In this document: positions 44,550-53,005 of the stretch, in pieces | Layout of the letters: the number at the start of each line of letters is the position of its first letter | How positions within the stretch are numbered: the stretch's first letter is position 1 | Assembly: GCA_052384575.1 (NCBI GenBank) | Contig: JBQSUQ010000004.1 | Length of the DNA stretch: 64,000 bases | Source of the DNA: JBQSUQ01 sp052384575 | Lineage (GTDB): Bacteria > Pseudomonadota > Gammaproteobacteria > Enterobacterales > Pasteurellaceae | Strand: one strand, 5' to 3' | Made by a program: the position numbers and the translations under genes | Notes under the pieces: model-generated | What the model was told of the DNA's origin: nothing | The model's input: only the letters and a program-made list of their open reading frames with translations | Database searches by the model: none

Positions 44550-47500
44550 GCAAAAAAGAAATTTGTTAAAAGGTGGGTTAGCGGTGGGCACAGCCACTGC
44601 ATTTTGTGCGGGCTATGTCCCTAAATTAAAAGAAATTGCCGTAGGTCTTACAAAAGGTACTTCGGGAGAAGTAACAAAAGATGCTATTTATGGCAATGCC
44701 TTAACTCCTGAATATCAAGTTAAAGATGGACAACTGATTGGTAATAATCAACAAGTTGTGTGCAATACACAATGTATGGGTTGTTGGACATTATGTGGTT
44801 TACGTGTACGCGTGGATGTCGAACAAAATAAATTGTTACGTATTAACGGCAATCCTTATCATCCACTTTCTGCCGAAAAATATATCAATTTTAATCAACC
44901 AGTTCGTGAGGCAGAGTTAAGCGTAGCAGGGGAAAATGGATTAGTGCAACGCTCAACGGCTTGTGCGAGGGGTTCTGCATTTTTAGAAGGTATCAATAGC
45001 CCTTATCGTATAACTCAACCTTTAAAACGCGTCGGTAAACGTGGAGAGGGGAAATGGCAAACTATCAGTTTTGAACAGCTTGTTGACGAAGTTGTCAATG
45101 GAGGGGATTTATTTGGTGAAGGTCATGTGGAGGGCCTAAAGTCAATTCGTGATTTAAAAACCCCTGTGGATCCGATAAATCCAGAGTTTGGTGCGAAAGT
45201 AAATCAGTTAATGGTTACTTTCGCAGGTCCTGAAGGACGGCAACCTTTGCTTAAACGTTTTGCTAATAACAGTTTTGGTACCATTAATTTTGCTTCTCAT
45301 GGCTCTTTTTGCGGATTATCTTATCGTGCAGGTTCTGGAGCATTTATGAATGATTTAGATAACAATGCTCATGCGAAACCTGATTGGGATAATGCCGAGT
45401 TTATTTTATTTATGGGAACATCGCCAGCTCAAGCAGGAAATCCGTTTAAACGTCAGGCAAGACAATTAGCAAAACAACGTACGGAAGATAATTTTGATTA
45501 TGTCGTCGTGGCACCACGTTTAGAATTAAGTTCTATTAAAGCTACGGATAATAACCGTTGGATTCCTATTATACCTGGGACGGATCTTTCTTTATCATTA
45601 GCTATGTTACGTTGGATTATTGAGAATGAACGCTATAATGCAGACTATTTACGCATACCAAGTGAAACAGCAATGCAGCAAGTAAATGGTGCCAGCTTTT
45701 GTAATGCCACCCATTTATTTATTGCCGATCAAACAGATAAAAATTATGGAAAAGCCCTTCGTATTCAAGATTTACAAGATGTTGCAGAACCTGAAAAAGC
45801 GGAAGATGGCGATATTATGGTTAAAGACGGTGTCAGTGGTGAATTTATCCCATCGCGTCAATGTCAAAGTGCGGTACTTTTTGTGGACGATTTGGTTCAG
45901 TTGAAAGATGGCAGAGAAATCAGAGTAAAATCCGCTTTGCAATTATTAAAAGAATCTTGTTTTGAACAGCCCCTTGAAACCTATGCCGAGCAGTGCGGAG
46001 TGCCAGTTGATACTATTATTCAATTGGCCAAAGAATTTACTTCTCATGGTCATCGTGCCTCAGTAGTTACCCATGGTGGAACCATGCATAGTAATGGATT
46101 TTATACTGCGTGGGCTATTTTATTGCTCAATGCAATGGTGGGCAATATGAATAAAAAAGGCGGCATGAGTATGTCTGGTGGCAAATTTAAAGATTTTGGT
46201 GGTGGTCCTCGTTATGATTTAGCCAATTTTGACAATATGGTCAAACCGAAAGGTATTAATTTAGCACGCAGTAAAAAGTCGTATGAAAAATCTTCTGAGT
46301 TTAAACGTAAAGTTGAACAAGGGCAGAATCCTTATCCTGCAAAAGCAGCTTGGTATCCTTTTGCAGGCGGGCAAATGTCTGAAATGATTACCTCTGCTTT
46401 ACAAGGTTATCCTTATTCCCTTAAAGCATGGATTAGCCACATGAGTAATCCATTGTATGGGATGACGGGAATCCATCATATTACAGATGAAAAACTGCGT
46501 GAACCGAAAATTTTACCGCTATTTATTGCGGTGGATGCCTTTATGAATGAAACTACAGCAATGGCAGATTATATTGTGCCAGATACGCATAACTTTGAAA
46601 GTTGGGGGTTTAGTACACCTTGGGCTGGCGTGCCAACTAAAACAAGTACAGCTCGTTGGCCTGTGGTAGAGTCAATAAATGGAAAAACTGCAGATGGTGA
46701 AACCATCTGTATGGAAAGTTTTATTATTGCCATTGCGAAAGCCATGAACTTAGCAGGGTTTGGTGACAACGCAATTACAGATAAACAAAAAAATTACTAT
46801 CCATTGAATCGCTCTGCAGACTTCTTTTTACGTGCTGCTGCTAATATTGCCTATGATGGTAAAGAGCCGGTAAACGATGCTTTACCCGAGGACTTATTAT
46901 TGACAGGAGTTCAGCGTCTGATGCCACAATTTGAGCAGATCTTAAAGCCCGAAGAAGTGATGAAAGTAGCAAATATTTATTGTAAAGGGGGACGTTTTGC
47001 TCCTTATCAAAGTGCATGGCAAGAAGACAATATGCAAGCCAAATGGAAAAATTGTTTGCAAATTTGGAATGAAAAAGTAGCTACTGCAAAACATGCACAA
47101 ACAGGTAAGCATTATCATGGTTGTCCAACCTATTTTGAACCACAATTTGCTAATAATAGTACGGTTGAAAGTCGCTATCCATTAGCACAATGGCCATTTA
47201 AATTGGTTTCATTTAAATCCAATTTAATGAGCAGTATTACCGCACCTTTATTAAGACTACATAGCATTAAGCCTGATGGCATTGTTGCCATGAACGAACA
47301 AGATGCACAGCAATATGGATTTAGTCATGGCGAATTAGTGCAATTAGCCACACCAGGTGGACAACAGCATGTTCAGATCATCCTCATTGAAGGCGTGATT
47401 AGAGGCACTATTGCCATTGAGCATGGTTATGGCCATAAACAATTGGGGGCTACAAGCTATGTGATTGATGGTAAAGAAATTCAAGGTCATACTCAAATTA

Positions 47501-47631
47501 AACGTGGCGTGAATATCAATGCTCTTGGGGTGTTGGATGATACTAAAGAAATTGCATCACCTTGGGTAGATTGGGTATGTGGTTCAGCTGTAAGACAGGG
47601 GATTCCTGCTAAATTAACGAAATTGACTTAA
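44542..47631 (+). CDS. ttrA: TtrA, tetrathionate reductase catalytic subunit
   Basis: TtrA reduces tetrathionate to thiosulfate at a molybdopterin-guanine-dinucleotide centre. The N-terminal Tat signal has KRNLLKGG (Lys5-Arg6), again without the usual RR. A 4Fe-4S motif follows (C74, C78, C81, C85, with C141 in STACARG). Cys257 in HGSFCGLSYRAG is the candidate molybdenum ligand. The C-terminal MopB-binding domain begins near residue 890. It has 1029 residues, typical for TtrA. An uptake sequence lies inside the gene near 45866. It is the last gene of ttrBCA; the right 159-bp repeat starts 34 bases after its stop. Confidence 0.95.
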   Translation: MNKQKRNLLKGGLAVGTATAFCAGYVPKLKEIAVGLTKGTSGEVTKDAIYGNALTPEYQVKDGQLIGNNQQVVCNTQCMGCWTLCGLRVRVDVEQNKLLRINGNPYHPLSAEKYINFNQPVREAELSVAGENGLVQRSTACARGSAFLEGINSPYRITQPLKRVGKRGEGKWQTISFEQLVDEVVNGGDLFGEGHVEGLKSIRDLKTPVDPINPEFGAKVNQLMVTFAGPEGRQPLLKRFANNSFGTINFASHGSFCGLSYRAGSGAFMNDLDNNAHAKPDWDNAEFILFMGTSPAQAGNPFKRQARQLAKQRTEDNFDYVVVAPRLELSSIKATDNNRWIPIIPGTDLSLSLAMLRWIIENERYNADYLRIPSETAMQQVNGASFCNATHLFIADQTDKNYGKALRIQDLQDVAEPEKAEDGDIMVKDGVSGEFIPSRQCQSAVLFVDDLVQLKDGREIRVKSALQLLKESCFEQPLETYAEQCGVPVDTIIQLAKEFTSHGHRASVVTHGGTMHSNGFYTAWAILLLNAMVGNMNKKGGMSMSGGKFKDFGGGPRYDLANFDNMVKPKGINLARSKKSYEKSSEFKRKVEQGQNPYPAKAAWYPFAGGQMSEMITSALQGYPYSLKAWISHMSNPLYGMTGIHHITDEKLREPKILPLFIAVDAFMNETTAMADYIVPDTHNFESWGFSTPWAGVPTKTSTARWPVVESINGKTADGETICMESFIIAIAKAMNLAGFGDNAITDKQKNYYPLNRSADFFLRAAANIAYDGKEPVNDALPEDLLLTGVQRLMPQFEQILKPEEVMKVANIYCKGGRFAPYQSAWQEDNMQAKWKNCLQIWNEKVATAKHAQTGKHYHGCPTYFEPQFANNSTVESRYPLAQWPFKLVSFKSNLMSSITAPLLRLHSIKPDGIVAMNEQDAQQYGFSHGELVQLATPGGQQHVQIILIEGVIRGTIAIEHGYGHKQLGATSYVIDGKEIQGHTQIKRGVNINALGVLDDTKEIASPWVDWVCGSAVRQGIPAKLTKLT

Positions 47632-47664
47632 TTTACAGCTTAATTTTTCACTCTGTTTTTATTT

Positions 47665-47823
47665 AATTACATTAATAAAATGGCACAACTAAGCCAAATA
47701 GATCTCTATTGGGAGAACGCTATTTAAGTTTTCAAGCTCATAAAAATTGTGCTAAAATGCACCGCACTTTTGCTCACACATTGTAGGTGTATATCAAAAG
47801 TGCGGTGCGTTTTGACGCACTTT
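47665..47823 (+). repeat. Direct repeat, right copy (truncated grxB end plus terminator)
   Basis: This copy of 40141-40299 has 3 mismatches. It contains the last 63 bases of grxB as a non-functional fragment and the same uptake-sequence hairpin (47759-47808). It marks the right edge of the ttr segment and the join to the thrS leader. Confidence 0.95.
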
Positions 47824-47853
47824 TTTATTTATCATTAGTTTAGAAATCAACAA

Positions 47854-47874
47854 GTAACCTCTCGTATGGGTTAC
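47854..47874 (+). promoter_or_regulatory. thrS translational operator mimicking the tRNA-Thr anticodon arm
   Basis: GTAACCT and GGGTTAC pair over 7 bases (one U-G) around a 7-base loop CUCGUAU. This loop has U at position 33, CGU at 34-36 and A at 37, exactly an anticodon loop of tRNA-Thr(CGU). It lies at -39 to -19 of the thrS ATG. In E. coli, ThrS binds such an anticodon-like arm in its own leader to block translation. Confidence 0.72.
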
Positions 47875-47892
47875 CACTGTAAAGGAAAAATT

Positions 47893-49824
47893 ATGCCAAT
47901 TATTACCCTTCCAGACGGCTCTCAACGCCAATTCGATAATCCTGTTTCAGTTTTAGAAGTTGCCCAAAGCATTGGGGCAGGGCTTGCCAAAGCAACCATC
48001 GCAGGGCGTGTGAACGGCGTGCGTCGTGATGCCTGCGACATTATCAGCGAAGATGCTTCTCTGGAAATTATTACTGCAAAAGATGAAGACGGTTTAGAAA
48101 TTATCCGCCACTCCACTGCCCACTTGCTCGGTCACGCTATTAAGCAACTTTTCCCTGATGTGAAAATGGCAATCGGTCCGACTATCGACAATGGCTTTTA
48201 TTATGATGTGGATTTAGACCGTTCTTTAACGCAAGAAGATATTGATGCCCTTGAAAAACGCATGCTAGAACTGGCGAAAACCAACTATGATGTGGTAAAA
48301 AAAGTGGTTAGCTGGCAAGAAGCCCGTGATACCTTTGAACGCCGTGGCGAGCCGTACAAAATGGCGATTTTAGATGAAAATATCGACCGTTGCGACACGC
48401 CAGCACTTTATCATCACGAAGAATATACCGATATGTGCCGTGGGCCACACGTTCCCAATATGCGTTTCTGCCACCATTTCAAATTGATGAAAATCGCAGG
48501 GGCGTACTGGCGTGGCGACAGCAAAAACAAAATGTTGCAACGTATTTACGGCACCGCGTGGGCAGATAAAAAACAATTAAGCGAATATTTAACCCGTTTG
48601 GAAGAAGCGGCAAAACGTGACCACCGTAAAATCGGTAAAGCCTTAGATTTATATCATATGCAAGAAGAAGCACCAGGTTTGGTGTTCTGGCACAACGACG
48701 GCTGGACGATTTTCCGTGAGCTAGAAACCTTCGTGCGTACCAAACTCAAAGAGTACGATTATCAGGAAGTAAAAGGTCCGTTTATGATGGACCGTGTGCT
48801 GTGGGAAAAAACAGGTCACTGGCAAAACTACGGCGATTTAATGTTCACCACTCAATCAGAAAACCGTGAATATGCAATCAAACCGATGAACTGCCCAGGT
48901 CACGTTCAAATCTTTAATCAAGGCTTGAAATCTTACCGTGATTTGCCAATTCGTATGGCAGAATTTGGTTCTTGCCACCGTAACGAACCGTCTGGTTCTC
49001 TGCACGGCTTAATGCGTGTGCGTGGCTTCACTCAAGACGATGCTCACATTTTCTGTACCGAAGAACAAATCGAAAGCGAAGTAACAGCCTGTATCAAAAT
49101 GGTGTACGACATTTACAGCACCTTCGGCTTCCAAAACATTCAAGTGAAACTTTCCACTCGCCCTGAAAAACGTATCGGTGCGGACGAAATGTGGGATCGT
49201 GCGGAAGAAGGCTTAGCAAATGCTTTACGCCACAATGGCTTGGAATACGAAATCCAAGAAGGAGAAGGGGCATTCTACGGGCCGAAAATTGAATTTGCCT
49301 TGCGTGACTGCTTAGATCGTGAATGGCAATGCGGTACTATCCAGCTCGACTTCGCCCTACCAGGTCGCTTAGATGCGTCTTATGTGGCGGAAGACAACGG
49401 TCGCCGGACTCCTGTAATGATCCATCGTGCGATTTTAGGTTCTATCGAACGTTTCATTGGTATCATCACCGAAGAATACGCTGGTTTCTTCCCAGCGTGG
49501 CTTGCACCAACTCAAGCTGTGGTTATGAACATCACCGACAGCCAAGCGGATTACGTGCAAAACGTGGTGAAAGCCTTGTCTGATGCTGGCTTGCGAGTGA
49601 AATCGGATCTTCGTAACGAAAAAGTAGGCTTCAAAATCCGTGAACACACCTTACGCCGTGTGCCGTATATGCTCGTTTGTGGCGATAAAGAGATCGAAGC
49701 GGGCAAAGTGGCAGTGCGTACTCGCAAAGGTGCAGATCTCGGTACCTTCACAATTGCAGAATTCACCGAAATGCTCAAAAAACAAGTGTATTCTCGTGAA
49801 TTGAAATTGTTTGGCGAAGAGTAA
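47893..49824 (+). CDS. thrS: Threonyl-tRNA synthetase
   Basis: ThrS charges tRNA-Thr and edits mischarged serine. It has a TGS domain (about 1-62) and an editing domain with HSTAHLLGHAI. The class II core has the zinc-binding Cys334 in MNCPGHV and the motif 2 Arg region SCHRNEPSG. An anticodon-binding domain completes it. The frame extends upstream to 47866, but AAAGGAAAAA before the ATG at 47893 fixes the start, giving 643 residues (E. coli 642). Sampled lines run to 45-53% G+C, clearly above most neighbours, and I found no Haemophilus uptake core inside. An anticodon-like operator precedes it. Confidence 0.97.
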   Translation: MPIITLPDGSQRQFDNPVSVLEVAQSIGAGLAKATIAGRVNGVRRDACDIISEDASLEIITAKDEDGLEIIRHSTAHLLGHAIKQLFPDVKMAIGPTIDNGFYYDVDLDRSLTQEDIDALEKRMLELAKTNYDVVKKVVSWQEARDTFERRGEPYKMAILDENIDRCDTPALYHHEEYTDMCRGPHVPNMRFCHHFKLMKIAGAYWRGDSKNKMLQRIYGTAWADKKQLSEYLTRLEEAAKRDHRKIGKALDLYHMQEEAPGLVFWHNDGWTIFRELETFVRTKLKEYDYQEVKGPFMMDRVLWEKTGHWQNYGDLMFTTQSENREYAIKPMNCPGHVQIFNQGLKSYRDLPIRMAEFGSCHRNEPSGSLHGLMRVRGFTQDDAHIFCTEEQIESEVTACIKMVYDIYSTFGFQNIQVKLSTRPEKRIGADEMWDRAEEGLANALRHNGLEYEIQEGEGAFYGPKIEFALRDCLDREWQCGTIQLDFALPGRLDASYVAEDNGRRTPVMIHRAILGSIERFIGIITEEYAGFFPAWLAPTQAVVMNITDSQADYVQNVVKALSDAGLRVKSDLRNEKVGFKIREHTLRRVPYMLVCGDKEIEAGKVAVRTRKGADLGTFTIAEFTEMLKKQVYSRELKLFGEE

Positions 49825-49839
49825 ATCCTCTTTATCTGT

Positions 49840-49868
49840 AAAAGTGCGGTTAATTTGACCGCACTTTT
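49840..49868. terminator. thrS terminator (uptake-sequence pair)
   Basis: AAAAGTGCGGT and its complement form an 11-bp stem with a 7-base loop and a following T run, 15 bases after the thrS stop. Confidence 0.87.
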
Positions 49869-49949
49869 TTATAATAAGATTTTATCTAAAAAAGTGACTA
49901 TTTATTACAAAATAATCTAATTATATTGCGGATATTTTAAATGCATTGA

Positions 49950-50022
49950 TTGACATCTAAGATATTTATGGTAATTATTAAATGTACTTGCTTACAGGAT
50001 TTAGCAAGTACATTTTTTTATA
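49950..50022 (+). promoter_or_regulatory. Leader of the BASS transporter: -35 TTGACA and a strong terminator-like hairpin
   Basis: A perfect TTGACA lies at 49950-49955, with a weak -10 region near 49972. AATGTACTTGCT and its complement (49981-49992, 50003-50014) form a 12-bp stem with a 10-base loop, followed by a T run to about 50019. It has the form of an intrinsic terminator placed about 40 bases before the transporter ATG. Confidence 0.6.
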
Positions 50023-50060
50023 TTTTTAACTTATATAACCACTTTAATAAGGAATCTAGC

Positions 50061-51014
50061 ATGTCGTTTTTAAAGCAACTTAGTCGGTTATTGTCAAAAT
50101 ATACCGCACTTTTTATTATTTTATTAGCTGGGGTGACGTTTTTTAAACCTGAACTTTTTACTTGGGTAAAAGGGGATGCGCAAGTACTTATTCTTGGCTT
50201 AATTATGCTTTCTATGGGGATGACCTTAGGCGTTGATGATTATAAAATTCTTGCTCAGCGTCCCTTAGATGTTTTTATTGGTACAGTGGCACAATATAGT
50301 ATTATGCCATTCGTTGCTATCAGTATTGCAAGATTCTTTGACTTATCGCCAGAACTGACGTTAGGATTAGTCTTAGTAGGTTGTTGTCCAGGTGGTGTTG
50401 CCTCTAATATTATGAGCTTTTTATGTAAAGGCGATGTGGCATTTTCCGTTGGAATGACCACTGTCTCAACTATTTTTGCACCAATTATGACGCCATTATT
50501 GCTCAACTTTTTAGTGGGTGAAACAGTGGATATGGACGGTTGGGCAATGTTCCGTTTTATGTTATTAGTTACCTTATTGCCTGTTGTAGTTGGCTCTCTT
50601 TTAAATATTACATTGCAAAAATACAAATGGTTCCAAGATTTGCGTGAATTAATGCCAGGTGTAGCGGTGATTAATTTTGCATTCATTGTTGGTGGTGTTG
50701 TTGCTGTTCATGGCAATAAATTCTTACATATCGGCTTTATTATTTTTGTTTGTATCCTATGCCATAATGTGATTGGTTATGTTTTAGGCTATTTGGCTGG
50801 CAAAGTTGTTGGCATGAGTAAAGAGAAAAAACGCACATTAGCTATTGAAGTTGGGGTACAGAATGCAGGATTAGCAACAGGATTGAGTGGTAAATTCTTC
50901 CCAAATACTGCGGAATCTGCAATTGTTTGTGCTGTTTCTACTGTATGGCATTCTGTTTCAGGCACTGTATTAGCCAATCTATTTATCTGGTGGGATAAAC
51001 GAAGCAGTAAATAA
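50061..51014 (+). CDS. BASS-family sodium-dependent transporter (YocS/PanS type)
   Basis: This bile acid:sodium symporter family membrane protein has about ten hydrophobic helices. Recognisable blocks are LGLIMLSMGMTLGVDD, LVGCCPGGVASNIMSFL and IEVGVQNAGLATGLS, which form the crossing-helix sodium sites. The frame continues upstream to a TTG at 49950, but AAGGA at 50049-50053 supports the ATG at 50061, giving 317 residues. Relatives carry pantoate/pantothenate precursors (PanS) or other organic anions; the substrate here is unknown. It is a single-gene unit between two terminators with a hairpin in its leader. Confidence 0.85.
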   Translation: MSFLKQLSRLLSKYTALFIILLAGVTFFKPELFTWVKGDAQVLILGLIMLSMGMTLGVDDYKILAQRPLDVFIGTVAQYSIMPFVAISIARFFDLSPELTLGLVLVGCCPGGVASNIMSFLCKGDVAFSVGMTTVSTIFAPIMTPLLLNFLVGETVDMDGWAMFRFMLLVTLLPVVVGSLLNITLQKYKWFQDLRELMPGVAVINFAFIVGGVVAVHGNKFLHIGFIIFVCILCHNVIGYVLGYLAGKVVGMSKEKKRTLAIEVGVQNAGLATGLSGKFFPNTAESAIVCAVSTVWHSVSGTVLANLFIWWDKRSSK

Positions 51015-51027
51015 TCTTTGTTCAAGT

Positions 51028-51056
51028 AAAAGTGCGGTGAATTTCACCGCACTTTT
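51028..51056. terminator. Terminator after the BASS transporter (uptake-sequence pair)
   Basis: A 13-bp perfect stem (AAAAGTGCGGTGA and its complement) with a 3-base loop and a T run lies 14 bases after the stop. Confidence 0.87.
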
Positions 51057-51125
51057 TTATTGGTGGTGATAAAAGGACAAAGAGAGTATGATTGAGCATA
51101 AAACATGACATTGAGAGGTGCTTCT

Positions 51126-51938
51126 ATGAACATTGAAAAAGTAAAACAACTATCGCCAGAATTAGCGTTGTATCAATATAATCAAATTCCCGTATTGGAA
51201 TTAAAACATGCGGTTGGCGAAGCGAAAATTGCGTTGCAAGGCGCACAATTATTAACTTGGAAAGCTAAAAATGAAACTCACTCTGTTTTATGGTTAAGTG
51301 ATATAGATCCTTTTACTTTAGGTAATGCGATTCGTGGTGGAATTCCTATTTGCTATCCTTGGTTTGGTGCAGCAAAACAACCTGCTCATGGCACTGCACG
51401 TATTGCATTGTGGGAACTCAGTGATTATGAGATTTCATCTGAAAAAGTGCGGTTAATTTTTTCCTTATTTGATCAACAAATTTTGCAAGCAAAAGTGGAA
51501 ATGCAATTTAGCGAACATTGCCAAGTTACCTTCACACATTGTGTCGCTGAACCTGCTCAATTAGCATTACATAGCTATTTTCAGGTGGGCGATATTACGC
51601 AAGTTGAAGTCAATAATTTGCCAACGACGGTATTTAATAGCTTAACTCGTGAACAAGATACGGTGCCTGCAACACGCCAAATTGATCAAACAATTGATGC
51701 AATTTATCGTTTAGAGCAAACAACACATTATATCAATGATAAGAAATTGCAGCGTCAAATTGAGATTGAACATCAAAATGCCACAGAAATGGTATTGTGG
51801 AATCCATGGCATAAAGCAACAAGTGGTATGAAAGCAGAGGATTATCAACAGATGTTATGTGTGGAAACCGCTCGAATTCATACTGAATTGCAATCAGGCG
51901 AGAGTGTTTCTGTTTTATTAAAAGTGAACAAAAAATAG
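51126..51938 (+). CDS. yeaD: D-hexose-6-phosphate mutarotase, YeaD family
   Basis: This aldose-1-epimerase-like protein interconverts the anomers of hexose-6-phosphates. It contains GGIPICYPWFG with the family Arg/Gly signature, a catalytic His in ALHSYFQVG and a Glu late in LCVETARIH. The frame starts at 51105, but GAGAGG at 51113-51118 fits the ATG at 51126 (270 residues). It lies just upstream of infC. H. influenzae has the same neighbour pair. An uptake sequence lies inside the gene near 51446. Confidence 0.88.
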   Translation: MNIEKVKQLSPELALYQYNQIPVLELKHAVGEAKIALQGAQLLTWKAKNETHSVLWLSDIDPFTLGNAIRGGIPICYPWFGAAKQPAHGTARIALWELSDYEISSEKVRLIFSLFDQQILQAKVEMQFSEHCQVTFTHCVAEPAQLALHSYFQVGDITQVEVNNLPTTVFNSLTREQDTVPATRQIDQTIDAIYRLEQTTHYINDKKLQRQIEIEHQNATEMVLWNPWHKATSGMKAEDYQQMLCVETARIHTELQSGESVSVLLKVNKK

Positions 51939-52067
51939 TTGTGTTTGCATTGCATAAATCTGCGAGATCGAGTAGAATCTTGCACGTTTTGTTTATTTTT
52001 GAACAGTAATTTATTTTCTTCTGAATTGCAGATGAAAGCCTAAGAAAACCAATAGAGGAATAAGACT

Positions 52068-52610
52068 ATTAAAACCGTAAAAAAAGCACCAGTGACGAAT
52101 CGCCCTAATCGTATTAATGACGAAATTAGAGTGAAGGAAGTTCGTTTAATCGATCAGGATGGCGAGCAAGCAGGTATCGTTTCTATTCAACAAGCCTTAT
52201 CTATGGCAGAAGCTGCTGAATTAGACTTAGTTGAGATTAGTCCTAATGCCGAACCGCCAGTGTGCCGTATTATGAATTACGGTAAATTCCTTTATGAAAA
52301 AGGCAAAGCTGCAAAAGAGCAGAAGAAAAAGCAGAAAGTTGTACAAGTGAAGGAAATTAAATTCCGTCCTGGTACAGACGAAGGCGACTATCAGGTAAAA
52401 CTACGCAGCCTGATTCGCTTTTTAGAAGAAGGGGATAAAGCTAAAATCACAGTTCGTTTCCGCGGACGTGAAATGGCTCACCAAGACATCGGACTAGATG
52501 TGTTAGAACGTGTGAAAAATGATTTAGCTGACATTTCTGTGGTTGAATCAGCACCGGGAAAACTTGAAGGTCGTCAAGCGGTGATGGTGTTAGCCCCTAA
52601 GAAGAAGTAA
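52068..52610 (+). CDS. infC: Translation initiation factor IF-3 (AUU start)
   Basis: IF-3 prevents premature joining of 50S subunits and proofreads the start codon. The conventional start at 52092 (GTG) would miss the N-terminus. ATT at 52068 in the same frame, preceded by AGAGGAATAAGACT, gives 180 residues, the length of E. coli IF-3. E. coli infC uses the same AUU start, which permits autorepression. The N-terminal domain has RPNRINDEIR, then EISPNAEPPVCRIMNYGKF. A Lys-rich linker and a C-terminal domain ending VLAPKKK follow. It leads the infC-rpmI-rplT unit. Confidence 0.95.
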   Translation: MKTVKKAPVTNRPNRINDEIRVKEVRLIDQDGEQAGIVSIQQALSMAEAAELDLVEISPNAEPPVCRIMNYGKFLYEKGKAAKEQKKKQKVVQVKEIKFRPGTDEGDYQVKLRSLIRFLEEGDKAKITVRFRGREMAHQDIGLDVLERVKNDLADISVVESAPGKLEGRQAVMVLAPKKK

Positions 52611-52719
52611 TTAGCGCAGTTCAAGTAATAAAGTGCGGTTAATATTTTTGTTGTTTTTAACCCTATTTTATTCGCCTAATTATATGTATTAACGTTAAAC
52701 AATGCGGAGTTATTAAACA

Positions 52720-52917
52720 ATGCCTAAAATTAAAACAGTACGTGGTGCTGCTAAACGTTTCAAAAAAACAGCGTCTGGCGGTTTCAAACGTAAACAATCT
52801 CACTTACGTCACATTTTGACTAAGAAAACGACTAAGCGTAAACGTCACTTACGTCACAAATCAATGGTAGCGAAAGCAGACCAAGTTTTAGTAGTAGCGT
52901 GCTTACCATACGCATAA
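52720..52917 (+). CDS. rpmI: 50S ribosomal protein L35
   Basis: L35 is a small basic protein of the large subunit. The 65 residues begin [17 protein letters not shown] and are rich in Lys, Arg and His, the usual length. GCGGAG precedes the ATG. The 109-nt infC-rpmI gap has an uptake sequence at about 52630. It corresponds to the leader region where L20 represses rpmI-rplT in E. coli. I could not draw the pseudoknot with confidence. Confidence 0.97.
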
Positions 52918-53005
52918 GCGTTTGATTAAGTACAACGTACGATTAGTAAATTTTTAGTTTTTAAAATGTGGGCAAACGCCCAATAGACAATTAGGAGATA
53001 AAATA

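Noticed and set aside
40141..47823. The 159-bp repeats as attachment sites of an integrative element
   Set aside because: Gene-end duplication fits such elements, but there is no integrase, tRNA target or mobility gene between the repeats. It is kept only as one possible history.
49950..50060. Extended N-terminus of the BASS transporter from a TTG at 49950
   Set aside because: It overlaps a promoter-like TTGACA and a terminator hairpin, has no ribosome-binding site and is not hydrophobic in the family pattern. The ATG at 50061 has AAGGA.
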